This document shows positions 12,242 to 22,286 of a DNA stretch of 64,000 nucleotides, piece by piece. Each line of letters opens with the position of its first letter. Within the stretch, counting starts at the first letter, position 1. The notes beneath the pieces are model-generated. The model made no database searches and was not told where the DNA came from. It worked only from the letters and a program-made list of their open reading frames with translations. The stretch lies in contig JANVFP010000009.1 in assembly GCA_027919835.1 (NCBI GenBank), forward strand, positions 248,001 to 312,000. Reading direction: 5' to 3'. The DNA is from Lentinula raphanica (Eukaryota; Basidiomycota; Agaricomycetes; Agaricales; Omphalotaceae). Made by a program: the position numbers and the translations under genes.

Positions 12242-12433
12242 TGTTGCAGCACGGACGGACTGGGATACGAAGGTCAATGCTATTATTATAAGGAAAATGT
12301 AGTACTACCTACCTGGGATATGAAGGTCAATGCTAAAGAGTATCGACCTTCGTTCCCAGACTTGAACTATCTAGAGATTATATAATATATCCGAATTAGA
12401 TACTACTACACTATGAGTTCGTATATTCCAACA
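12242..12433 (-). repeat. Copia 5' LTR
   Basis: This is the upstream LTR of the minus-strand element, 192 bp, followed by the TSD CGTGG. Just inside it on the minus strand is GGTTATGGGCCCCGTGCC, the likely primer-binding site. I cannot name the tRNA from sequence alone. Confidence 0.88.
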
Positions 12434-12579
12434 CGTGGTTCATAGCTGATCAACGGGCGAGAGTTGGCAGTAGTGATATGTAGTAAGTACTACGATGAGT
12501 CTGAGGTTGGGATCGTTCAGTTGTGTTCAAGTTGGCCTGAGCGCAGACGAGTGCTCAACATTGGTCCTGACTCCTTGGA

Positions 12580-12700
12580 ACGAGTTGCCGAAAATACCTC
12601 AGTGAGTCAGTGCAAGGTGGAGTTGTCTGAATCTTCATTCCGGCGGATCTCATCGATGCATCCCTACGTAGTTGTCCCGAGAAAATCCGGGATATATAGC
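12580..12700 (+). promoter_or_regulatory. Promoter of secreted gene 3, upstream half
   Basis: The AAAATACCTCA box (near 12592), a GATCTCATCGATGCATC stretch (12646-12662) and the dyad CCCGAGAAAATCCGGG (12676-12691) run straight into a TATA box, TATATAGC (12693-12700). MITE B is inserted at this point. Confidence 0.6.
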
Positions 12701-13048
12701 AGGACCCCTGATAATAGACCAAAGACCCTTATCCTAAATCAGTATGATTTGGGCAGTTTTGTGCGAACCGTTTTTGAAAAATTCCACCAAAAATTGTGCG
12801 AACCCCAGGGTAGGTTCAAAATTTTCGGCCCGATGTGCTGTATGCCGAGTGCCGCTCCATGCCGGCCTGTACTACCTGCAAAATTGTCTCAAAAGTTGCC
12901 CAAATCCGCCCATATTTTGTGCAAACTGGGCTGAAGCTCCGCCTGCGGCGGCTATTATTGTGCAAACCAAAATCTGGGTGAGTACCCATTTTGGGGTCAA
13001 AATTGTGCGAACTGACATAAGTCATGCTACCGTATTATCAGGGGTCCT
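12701..13048. mobile_element. MITE B, 348 bp, inserted in the gene-3 TATA box
   Basis: The terminal inverted repeat AGGACCCCTGATAATA is at both ends. The 8-bp TSD TATATAGC (12693-12700 and 13049-13056) is the TATA box itself, now duplicated. Inside, TTGTGCGAACC-type motifs occur about five times as direct repeats. It is non-coding and is architecturally a sibling of MITE A. Confidence 0.88.
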
Positions 13049-13300
13049 TATATAGCCTGAGCTCGTTTTTCTGTCAATCAACCCCCACTTGCAGTGCAAC
13101 CACCACCTTCGAAAGATCTCTCAAAAAGTCCTTGCTGGTCAAGGGCGCCCAATTACGACTTGCTTATTTTCAACCTCTCTATCAAATTTTCTTTCTTCTT
13201 TCCACAACTTTCTTGATTGTGAGTGAAAACATTGACGATGATTCTCGATACGATGCTCAATATTCCCTCATTTCGTAGTTTCGATTTGTTCTATATCGAT
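13049..13300 (+). promoter_or_regulatory. Gene-3 leader
   Basis: This continues the family leader after MITE B. It contains a second TATATAGC, the conserved CACTTGCAGTGCAACCACC stretch (near 13087) and AAGTCCTTGCTGGTCAAGGG (13124-13143). A leader intron (GTGAGT near 13219 to a TAG near 13279) precedes the ATG at 13301. Confidence 0.55.
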
Positions 13301-13424
13301 ATGCGGTCCAGTGTCATGAACCTAGCATTTTTCGTTGGCCTGAGCATGTTCACGCTCTCGACTTGCCGGCCGATGCCTGTTGGCGGTCCTGCTGTAAGGG
13401 GCATAGGAAAATTAGCGTGACCCT

Positions 13425-13500
13425 TGTGTGACGCTGCGTGTCAGCTGCATGAGGTTGCGTGTAGGTTGCGTGTCAGTTGCGTGTCAGTTGTATGAGCGTC
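13425..13500. repeat. Left subterminal GTTGCGTGTC repeats
   Basis: About six degenerate copies of a 10-11 bp GTTGCGTGTC motif lie just inside the left terminal repeat of the large transposon. The same motif is repeated inside the right end (30113-30260). Such subterminal arrays often bind transposase; that role is inferred. Confidence 0.6.
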
Positions 13501-13852
13501 ACCATTGCACTTGGAATTATTATCTTGGGTGTCGTTGATGATGCGGAAAATTGTTGAGGTTATACACCTAGTGTTCAAGCCGGGTCGGGTTCGGGACTCT
13601 GAAAATGCACCCGTCCCGAACCCGGCAAGTGACCCGCACCCGATAGCATGGGTACAGGTTACCCAGATGTCTTCGGGATCGGGCTCAATAACCTCGGGTC
13701 ATCCCCAGTATGGACCTCGGGTCACTTGGGTCATGTCAGTAAATAAGCAAAAAAGCTATATTATCGTGCAGTAAGAACAACAGCCTAGCAGGGTATAGTA
13801 AAGTAAGAGTAACAGGTGAAAAAGAGATCAGTTAGGTATACTTGGTGCAATT

Positions 13853-16735
13853 TCAATCACTTAGGTCGACTTCATCGTCGGACACTAGATAATGGACTAA
13901 TTCCTCATTCGTTATCAAGTCTTGGCGTGACCAGTTGCCGAAGCACATAAGTGCTTGTATCGTATCAGCACGAAGGCGGTTCCGTAGATGGGGTATGAGG
14001 ATACGCCCTTGAGAAAAGGTGCGTTCCACTCCAACGGATGTAGCTTTAATGTGAGATGAGTCAGTGTTTGTATACATATTCAATATCATGCACTCACCAG
14101 GTATGGTATGTATTGAGATAGCTAGTTTTGACAGATTGGGATAGACCTTTCGGTTCATGATCCACCAATGCAATGGATCATCTGTGGGAATGCAGCTGTC
14201 TGCAAGATATCGTTCGAGCTCATCTCTCTCACTAACGGGCGAAACAATCTGAGATTGCTTGGCCATGAGGGAAAGGAACAGGTTGGATGACGTTGATGTC
14301 TTCTGTTCAATTTATGAGCATTAGATTCACGTAGTATGATGGAAATTGGAAAGAAGGACGTACGTTTGTATCAGCAGTAAGTAGAGTGCCAGTAACCGAA
14401 TCCGATACGTCTGATGGTTTGAAACGCTCCCAAGCACGTCGAGTGATCTCTACCGCACTGTCAATCCAATCTTGTGTCCAATTAGCATTGGTGAAGTAGT
14501 TTAACTTGCGCTGCGGATGAAGAACTGATGTGAGGTGAGCTAAATATTGTCAATCATAAGAAGGCAAGACTTACTGATTGCCATACGGTAGATATCGGAA
14601 TCGTCGGTTAATGCATAGTATTTGTTCATTGTTTTCTTTCCGATTGCAAGAGCATGGCGAATAGGCTGAGAAACGGCTTGATTGTCGATCATCCCACTAG
14701 CTAAGGCTTCATCAATTGCATCCATAGCTGGTATGACCTGCGCGACCGATACAGCGTTGCTGGAAAAGAACATGGTAGCATCCTTCAGTAGCTAAGGAAG
14801 CGGAATCGTCAGTCAGAGCACGATGGAATCTAAGATACTTACCTTCAGTGTTGCTGTCAGTCCAGAGATTGCTTCCCACTCTTCGTCCTCAAGCCGATAT
14901 TCAAAAAGCCCAGTTGACACGCTGTCAAGAAACTGCACAACATACGTCTTGTTTTCGATAAATGCATTGAGCATATCATAGGTGGAATTCCAGCGTGTTG
15001 AAACATCACGCGGAAGCACGCGAATGCCAGGCTGCAGTGCACGCCAACGAGGTAGCAGATTGGTCGAGGAGTTGATGATTTTGAAAGTGATTTTATGAGC
15101 CTTGAGATATCATGAGCATATCACTGACACCAATAGAAGAAAACTTTACTTTGAACAGAGCGCTACCGATCGGCTTCACTGCCTCATTCCATTCCTCTCG
15201 TTCCTCTGCAGACATTTCATTGAGAACCTCCGTGAAGCCATCTTCGTCATCATTCTCTGAACCGACTTGGTCCTCTATATCGTTCAATTCCGTATAGAGA
15301 TCCTCGAAGTTGAAATCATCCTCCGTGGATTCATCGGACTCATTCGCGGCGCGCTTCCTAGCCTCGAACGGTTTCAGAATTCCTTTTGCTGTAAGGTTTA
15401 TGGTATGAGCAAAGCATCGGACATGAGCTTCAGGGCCAGAAAAGTTTGGAAGGAGCTCAGCCAGCTCTGGGAACATAGCTGAGTTAGCTGAGGCATTGTC
15501 GCAAGTAACAGAGAGGAGCTAGAAATCAGTCGTTAGCTTTCGATTGACTACAAGGCAAAGATAAAGTTCACCTTTTCTTCAATACCGTACACTTTCAAGA
15601 CTCCAACAAGAGCTTGGGCCATGTTGCGAGCAGAGTGAGACCGCGGCAGCTCCAAAAAGTCCAAGAGAGCAGTAGTGAGTTCTTCCTTCTGGTCTGGCTG
15701 CTTTCGAGGCCAAGAAATCGTTATGCTCATGAAAGCAAGATGATTGGGTGAAGTCCAACAGTCGATTGCAACTGGGAGTTCGCCATCGTATGCCTGGAGT
15801 TCCCGCCCAAGCTTTTCCCGGGTACCACGATAAAGCTTCTTCACATCTTCAGCAACGGTTGTGGCACTGGGAACGTAACGATCAGGTCGACCTTCTTTCT
15901 GAAGCCAGCGGTAACAGCGGTCGGCGACAAGAAGGAAAGGTCGAGCTGACTCTGCGACCCATCTGGCAGTGACAACGCTAGCAAGCCCGACATTAATACA
16001 AGACTTAACGCTCATAGTGCTTCACTTACCGGATTGTATTCTTGTCAGGAGCTCGTGTAGAGAAGAGTTGGAACCAAGACTTTACTGTCCGTAGCGCGAG
16101 GGTTAACTTTGACTGCGATTTATGGCCGTATGTGGCGATGGCGCTACGGGCTTTGTCCAAACTCTTGCATTCTTTGACTGCATTGACGGTGTCCACACTC
16201 CAGCATTTCTTTGCGTGACGGCCGAGAGAACCTTTTGAGATTGTCGTCGATAGCTGAAAATCGAAGGAGTGAAAGCAGAACGTACCAGTCGATGCCTTGT
16301 CCGATGTCCTCAAACTTTGTTTGATGCCCTCTCTGCAGATGCAACAGCGATAGAGGAGAAAGTCTGGCGTGATATTATCGTCAAGGAATACGATCTCCGG
16401 CGTGACGTCGAAAAAGGCATATATGGGAGATTTGCGAGCTTTGAGCTGCTGGCCTACCAATCGACATTTTATTTAGATGAATTGACTAAGACAAACACAA
16501 GGGGCGACTCATGAATGTTGTCTTCAACATCAGCTTTCGAAGGGGTCTCGTCCTCGGATATCTCAATAGGCTCAAGAGACGATCTTGGGAGAGACGATCT
16601 CTGAGATGGACGTTCAGATGGTCCAGGCGACGATTGCTGAGATGGCAATGGAGATTCGCGGCGGCGCAGCTGTTTTCGCGAAGAACGAGACCGCTTCGGG
16701 GGTTGGGAAGAGCTAGAGCCGCCCTTACGTTTCAT
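13853..16735 (-). CDS. hAT-family transposase with BED zinc finger
   Basis: This is a multi-exon gene whose domains appear in hAT order. First is a Ser/Arg/Pro-rich basic N-terminus (Met at 16735). Next is a BED finger (Cys-Cys-Ile-Cys near 16344, and His-Ala-Lys-Lys-Cys-Trp near 16215 after a short intron). The RNase H-like core has Asp in AIDCWTSPNH (near 15765), a second acidic site in CDN (near 15500) and RCFAHTINL (near 15420). A LPRDVSTRWNSTYDML segment follows (near 15015), then the hATC dimerisation region (14040-13920). Each exon is open and the introns are short. It may still be functional, but the exact splice sites, especially the AAG-type acceptors, need transcript support. It is divergent from the gene at 17650. 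Confidence 0.85.
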
Positions 16736-17460
16736 GCTGAGCTTGAAGTTACAGCACCTGAACTCAAAGTTACAGGAGTTTGAAGTCGAATCGAGAACAC
16801 TCGAACACGAAGTTACGAGCTGAGAATGCCACCCGAACTCAAAGTTACAGGTGGCCAAAAAGCAGCTGAAGATGATCTGACAATTATGAGCAGGAGAAGG
16901 ACGATCGCTAGGTATACGGACACTCACCAGAAAGTAGAAACGAGCGTGAAAACAACAAGAGAAATTGCCAGAACGCAGAGTTACTGGCATACAGTTCTGC
17001 AAACTCGAAGTTGTGCAGAAATAGAACAGGCGAATCGAATTCAATCCTGTTCTAATACCTCCCACCGAATCAAATTCAGGTGGAAGGATGATGGCAGCGA
17101 GGAAACAGAAGAGAGAGTGGCAGGACAACGTTGACGTTGACGGTGAAAGTTTGAAGTGCTGGCCTGGCAGTGGCCAAGCTGACAAATATATCGCGTGATC
17201 TGTGTGGCTGTGTCCGGCAACAGTTGCCGAAAGGAACTCGATCGATAATCAACCTTTCTCACCATTCCTTCTTTTCTCTATACTCCTTCACCATACCTCT
17301 GGATCTCTAGCAGATAGCTTTGGGCTGCCTGCTAGCAACAACTTAGATACCTAGCTACTGCGCTGGTATCTTCCTCCCGTATAACTTTGTGTTTACGGAT
17401 TCGTTGCTACAGCCTGCCACCTGAATTTGGTTCGGTGTGCATCTGACGCTGTCAATCCTT

Positions 17461-17610
17461 ACCGCTCTCGGGATCGTTGGATCATTAACGCTCACTGTCT
17501 CGTTACCGGCGACCGCTGTCTGGATCGGCTGTGCGCAGACTCGTTTACCGCTCTCTGGATCGTTACCGGCGACCGCTCTCTGGATCGGCTGTGCACAGAC
17601 CCGACCTCCT
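17461..17610. repeat. Short tandem duplication upstream of the hAT second gene
   Basis: Two adjacent copies of a unit of about 60 bp containing GATCGTTACCGGCGACCGCT and CTGGATCGGCTGTGC lie just ahead of the start codon at 17650, between the two divergent hAT genes. This is probably leader or promoter sequence. Confidence 0.6.
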
Positions 17611-17649
17611 TTGACCACTCACTCTCTCATTCGCTAGTATCTCTACGCT

Positions 17650-19936
17650 ATGGTACGTGCAACTTTCTTGCGTTTTGGCTGATCCATTCATGTATTCGTC
17701 TTAGGTGCCCCTGCTACTCAAATCATACGAAGGTTTAATCGGCATCAAATACACCGAAGAGAAGGTCTTTATGACCTCGCCGAACATGGAGGTGCTCACC
17801 GTGCCGCTGCTTGGCCGTCAAACGATATCTCTACGCCAGCAAATGCATTACGGAGAGCACGATCCATGTTTGGTTGCTCAACCTTTCAGTAGCCAGACGC
17901 CGTGGCTATCTGTTATCCAATACCCGTATGCATATGGTTACGCATCCGCGATTCCATGGCATATCCCTGTCGAACAAGAATTCGAGCCAATCGATGGTCA
18001 TAAACTCGCGGAAAATCCTCTGGGTATGATACCGGACCATTACACCACAGAATTGAATCGGTACTTCCTTGCCCTCAATGCCACTGCTAGCACGCATAGA
18101 CCTTCTATAGCTTCCCAATCATCTGAACCCGTCTATAAGAAACGCATGAATGATTACTCTTCCCGTCTGCGCTACTTACTCACAAAACTCGCGTCTCCTC
18201 TCCTGTTCGACGAAGCTATCCATTGCTGGGTTACAGCACAGAGGAATCTGCTCGAGCTCGAAGCTTTGCATCTCTGGTTCTCTGAAGTGCAGCCGACATT
18301 TGACACACCCACTATTGGGAAAATTCCACCGCTATGCAATGTAGTCGGAGCACTCACCGATCGAGGTGATGTAGCTGAAAAGCTCTATCGCGTAAGTGAC
18401 CATCGACTATCTACTTGGTAAAGTGTATTCACATCTGGATTCAAGGCTGGAATCCCAATCTGGTTCATTCGCAAAGCGGGCACTGAAAGTACCATTCGCG
18501 TCATTCGTTGGTCAACTCCAGAAAACCCAATACCAATGCGGAAGCTACCGGATGTATACAGCTTCGTCCCTGCAATACCCCCCCCATCCTACCGTCTTCG
18601 AGGGCCATCTCGCAGATACTCGTCGATACCAGAAAATGGCGGAGTACAGCTGGGCTCAAGCGTTTCCGTCTTCCATCTGGGGATCTGACAAATTATTGTT
18701 GGATGTCACCTTCGAAGGCAGCTCTGTCTCAACTCACGCGCCACCGTTGTCGCCGCTATCTACCCCAGATCCTTCACTCCCATCTTCGAGTGCAACGTCC
18801 ACGTCCGCCGGTCCTTCGTCACCTTCACATGGACCTTCCAGGTCAGCGTCTCGTTCGTCTCGTACAAAACCATGTGCGTATCAGATTATTCTTGTATGAA
18901 AAGTCTACTCATGCTTAATCGCTCACATCTAGACTCAGTACCAGTCAAAAAAGCGAAACAAGAAGTCCGCAACAAATTTCTATTCGTCGACTCTCCACTT
19001 GCGCCGAAACCAATAACTCCATGGCAGCAAGCAGCAGAAATAATCGGGTCGCGCTTCAATCACTCTCAAGCCGGACGACCTAATATCAATCGCGGTTATG
19101 TTCTTCCAGAACCAGCCCTATTCCTCACTCAAAAAGACCACGGCACTACTCAATCTTTCTTCGCCACTTATCTTCGCACTCGACAGGCGCTTCTTTACCG
19201 GATCACTAAACTTGGTGCATATGAATCGTTGAAAACTGCGACACACTGGAGAACCTTGCTCAGTATAGGGCGGCATGCCGAGGGAAGGCAGAATTCCCGA
19301 GCAGCAGATAATCGTCGTACAATGAGGGAGATAATAAACGCTGTCAATTCAGATGGCCAGAGTGGTTTGGTAAGTAATTCAACTTCAATGATCTGCTAAA
19401 ATTGAACTCTCGATACACAGAACGTTGATTTGGACAATCTCCAGGCTGTTGTTCCTTCTTGGAAGGGCCGACAATACCCCACTGACATCCCTGCGGACAT
19501 CTGTCAGCAGATTCTTCTCGAAATAAGCTGTATATCGTTCTCTGAGGAGCTTCTTATGGCCGATTGGTTCTTTTATGAGGTGTCAGATGAGATAGAGGAA
19601 GGAGAAGATGAACTGGCAGCGACATCACGGCAGGACCGGAACATGAAGGTGCTGAGTGCAGTTCCAGGACTGATGAATGCTGGTGAAATGGGCTTCGGCT
19701 CACAGGACCTTCTTCTGCGCCGTAAAAGCCTCCAGGGTTTGAACAATATCATGTCCGGATGGAGTCGCACTGCCCGAATGTCTACTGTTTCGTCGAGTAT
19801 AGTTTCTCGTTTGCAGGAATCAGCCGCTCTTACATCTGCTGAGCTCGAAGATATAGAATTTCATCTGGCTTACCATTATATCATATCCTTTGCTGACTTT
19901 TTCAAACGTGCACCTGTTTTACCTACTATTCTTTGA
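17650..19936 (+). CDS. hAT-borne second gene, unknown function, one apparent frame break
   Basis: The ATG at 17650-17652 is immediately followed by a GTACGT donor, so exon 1 codes for Met alone. Exon 2 runs 17705-18391. Exon 3 starts near 18446, and further introns lie near 18872-18933 and 19370-19422. The last exon ends at 19936 (Thr-Ile-Leu-stop). The protein would be about 740 residues, with a Ser/Pro-rich middle, a Lys-Lys-Ala-Lys basic patch and an acidic segment (near 19590-19620). The frame must shift at a run of eight C near 18579-18587, either a mutation or a homopolymer error. I recognise no domain. Its position as a divergent partner of the transposase suggests an accessory transposon protein. 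Confidence 0.55.
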
Positions 19937-20176
19937 ACTTTCTTGAATTTCATACAGACAGACTATAATTGTTGTAATCTCCACTTGTTTATCAGTAATA
20001 TTATACTCTATGGACTTACTACCACTCTCATTTGCGCATCACCTTGGGCGCTTTTAGCTTCGGGTATGCCGGGTGACTGCCGGGTTCTAAATTTCAACCC
20101 GTCCCGACCCGGGAGGAGTCACCCGACCCGAAACCCGGCTGATCCCGACCCACCCAGCTTGAACACTATATACACC

Positions 20177-20869
20177 CAATTGGCAGGCAACACTTACGTT
20201 TACTCTTTTCATTGTAAAAAAACCACTTTCGTCACCTCTTCGGCCCGGAAAAGCTTTCTTCACTGCTTCCATCATACAGAGGGATCTGTTCATGACGTCC
20301 TAGAGGCGTAGAGCAAGCCTCGCGTTGACCTTTTGACTCTGTGTTGTGGAACAGTGTATCTTGTCCTTTTTCACACTTACATTCCGTTCTGGGCAATCTC
20401 TTCTTGTACTGGCCACAGGTAATAGCTGACAGAAAGTTTGCTGCATGTTTTGCTATAACAGCTTTTTGTCCTAGCGTTGGTACTACTCTCCTTGGTGGGG
20501 AGTTGAAGCTTCGTCTCTGGCCTCAAAGTATCTGTTACTGTCAGTGAAACAGGATGATTTGCTGTCTGGTGCGCTCTTCTTGTTCTATGTATGCCTATCA
20601 CTTATGTGCTGTAGATGAAATCCAGCTAGGCTTCACCTGTGGACTTGAACACTCTGCTCTCTGTTGTCTCCATGCTATTCTTTGCTTGCGTCCGGGACAT
20701 CTTTGCTTGTTCACGAACTCACAGGCGTCATCCACATCTTTGCTCACAGGCTCCCAGGCATCGTCCTCATCTTCACTTGCACCGCTCACGCGCTCAAGGG
20801 TATCGTCCACATTTTCTCTCATACGCTCAAGGGTATTGTCCCACATCTTCATTCATGGGTGTCGACAGC
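20177..20869. other. Non-coding interior of the large transposon
   Basis: This lies between the hAT right flank and the minisatellite. No frame with coding character or splice pattern was found. Confidence 0.4.
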
Positions 20870-21475
20870 TGTCCACATCTTTGCTCACAGGTTTTGAAGG
20901 TTGTCCGCATCTTCGCTCACAGGTGTCGACGGTTGTCCGCATCTTCGCTCACAGGTGTCGACGGTCGTCAGCATCTTCGCTCATTTTGAAGGTCGTCCGC
21001 ATCTTCGCTTATTTTGAAGGTCATCCGCATCTTCGCTCACGGGTGTCAATAGTAGTTCACATCTTCGCTCACAGGTGTCAATGGTTGTCAGCATTTTCGC
21101 TCACGGGTGTCAATGGTAGTCCGCATCTTCGCTCACAGGTGTCGACGGTCGTCAGCATCTTCGCTCACACAGGTGTCAACGGTCGTCAGCATCTTCGCTC
21201 ACGGGTGTAAATGGTAGCCCGCATCTTCGCTCACAGGTGTCGACAGTTGTCAGCATCTTCGCTCATGGGTGTCGAAGGTCGTCAGCATCTTTGCTCACGG
21301 GTGTCGAAGGTCGTCAGCATCTTAGCTCACGGGTGTCGACAGTTGTCCACATCTTTGCTCACGGGTTTTGAAGGTCGTCCGCATCTTCGCTCATGGATGT
21401 CGACGGTTATCTGCATCTTTGCTCACAGGTGTCCACGGTTGTCTTCATCTTCGCTCACGGGTGTCCACGGTTCAC
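20870..21475. repeat. Minisatellite, 32-bp unit
   Basis: Roughly 18-19 tandem units read CATCTTCGCTCACAGGTGTC plus CGACGGTCGTCCG-like variants, sometimes with a unit truncated. Long open frames across it (about 20554-21525) are periodicity artefacts, because 32 is not a multiple of three and all frames stay open. Confidence 0.9.
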
Positions 21476-21713
21476 AGTTTCGTTCACAACTTTGGTGGAC
21501 AAGACTAATTCCAGTTACAAATTGAAGTCACTTCATGGACATTCATCTACATATATATTCTGTTCATCTCCTAGTTTTTCTCTTCTTCTTTCTACGATCA
21601 ACCTTTGCTCCCTCAGTAACTCTTGTATGGCCAAGTTTCCTCTTGCTCTGAATCTCAACATGATTTGATTCACCTTTCTCAAATTCACTGTATTGAGATC
21701 CTACCTATACGTT

Positions 21714-22286
21714 TTAAAGTGTTTTGAGCAATATCATTATGATTGGAAAGAGGTAACTCACTTCAAGAGCGTTGTTGTCTTCCTCAAAAAAGTCAGCGCT
21801 TTCCAGATCCTGCAATCCTTCATAAGGATTCCAGTTGTCTTGATGATGTCCAGCATCAAGTCCCCATTGACACCATCCAGCAATCCCAGCTTCCCCTGAG
21901 CGCATGAACATTTGAGTCTCCAAAGTGCGGAGACACTCCATATCTACATCAACATGAGATGAATTTCGAGAAATCTGTAGATGTTTCTGTTGATCCCATG
22001 CATTTTGCAAACGTTTTGATCTAGATTCATTGGGAAGAGCCATTCCAGTGATGTGAAGTCGATGATCCAGGAATAGGGTTTTTGCATGCGCGTATGGAAG
22101 AAGGCCAAACCATCTTAGTCTACATGAAATACATGGGTCCGAACCGTAGTCCGATTTTCGTGTCAGGTGCAATTCACGTGTGGCCTGTCGCGTCCTCAAA
22201 ATACATATTATTGCCCCCAATCTCCCATTTTTTTGGTGCTTAAAGTCAGTCAATATAGTGCTGGACCTTGCAACTACTAAAGACAT
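21714..22286 (-). CDS. Hypothetical 190-codon frame inside the large transposon
   Basis: This single open frame lies downstream of the transposase's last exon. It has a CxxC-like pair (Cys-Ile-Ser-Cys) and an acidic C-terminal half. No family is recognised. It could be a separate small transposon gene, an exon of one, or chance. It is kept because it is open and lies within the transposon's own DNA. Confidence 0.3.
   Translation of the reverse strand: MSLVVARSSTILTDFKHQKNGRLGAIICILRTRQATRELHLTRKSDYGSDPCISCRLRWFGLLPYAHAKTLFLDHRLHITGMALPNESRSKRLQNAWDQQKHLQISRNSSHVDVDMECLRTLETQMFMRSGEAGIAGWCQWGLDAGHHQDNWNPYEGLQDLESADFFEEDNNALEVSYLFPIIMILLKTL

Larger units (their letters stand above)
7480..12433 (-). 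mobile_element. Ty1/Copia retrotransposon, 4.95 kb, decayed
   Basis: Two 192-bp LTRs (7480-7671 and 12242-12433) read TGTTGGAATA...TGCTGCAACA on the minus strand, and CGTGG flanks the element (7475-7479 and 12434-12438). A polypurine tract (minus-strand GAGGGGGAG) abuts the 3' LTR. The order is gag, protease, integrase, reverse transcriptase, RNase H, which is diagnostic of Copia. The LTRs differ at only a few positions, yet at least three frameshifts interrupt gag-pol. The element lies between secreted genes 2 and 3. Confidence 0.95.
13569..20168. mobile_element. hAT transposon, 6.6 kb, nested
   Basis: Its ends are inverted copies of TAGTGTTCAAGC, followed by subterminal GGGTCGGG/CCCGACCC motifs in both orientations (13578-13700 and 20070-20155). 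The 8-bp TSD TATACACC is exact at 13561-13568 and 20169-20176. It holds two divergent genes: a multi-exon transposase (minus) and a second gene (plus). It is inserted just inside the left end of the MULE-like element. Confidence 0.93.

Noticed and set aside
20870..21475. CRISPR array
   Set aside because: The genome is eukaryotic, and the units are contiguous without unique spacers of constant length.
20554..21525. Long plus-strand frames rich in His-Leu-Arg-Ser
   Set aside because: They are artefacts of the 32-bp minisatellite, where every frame is open.
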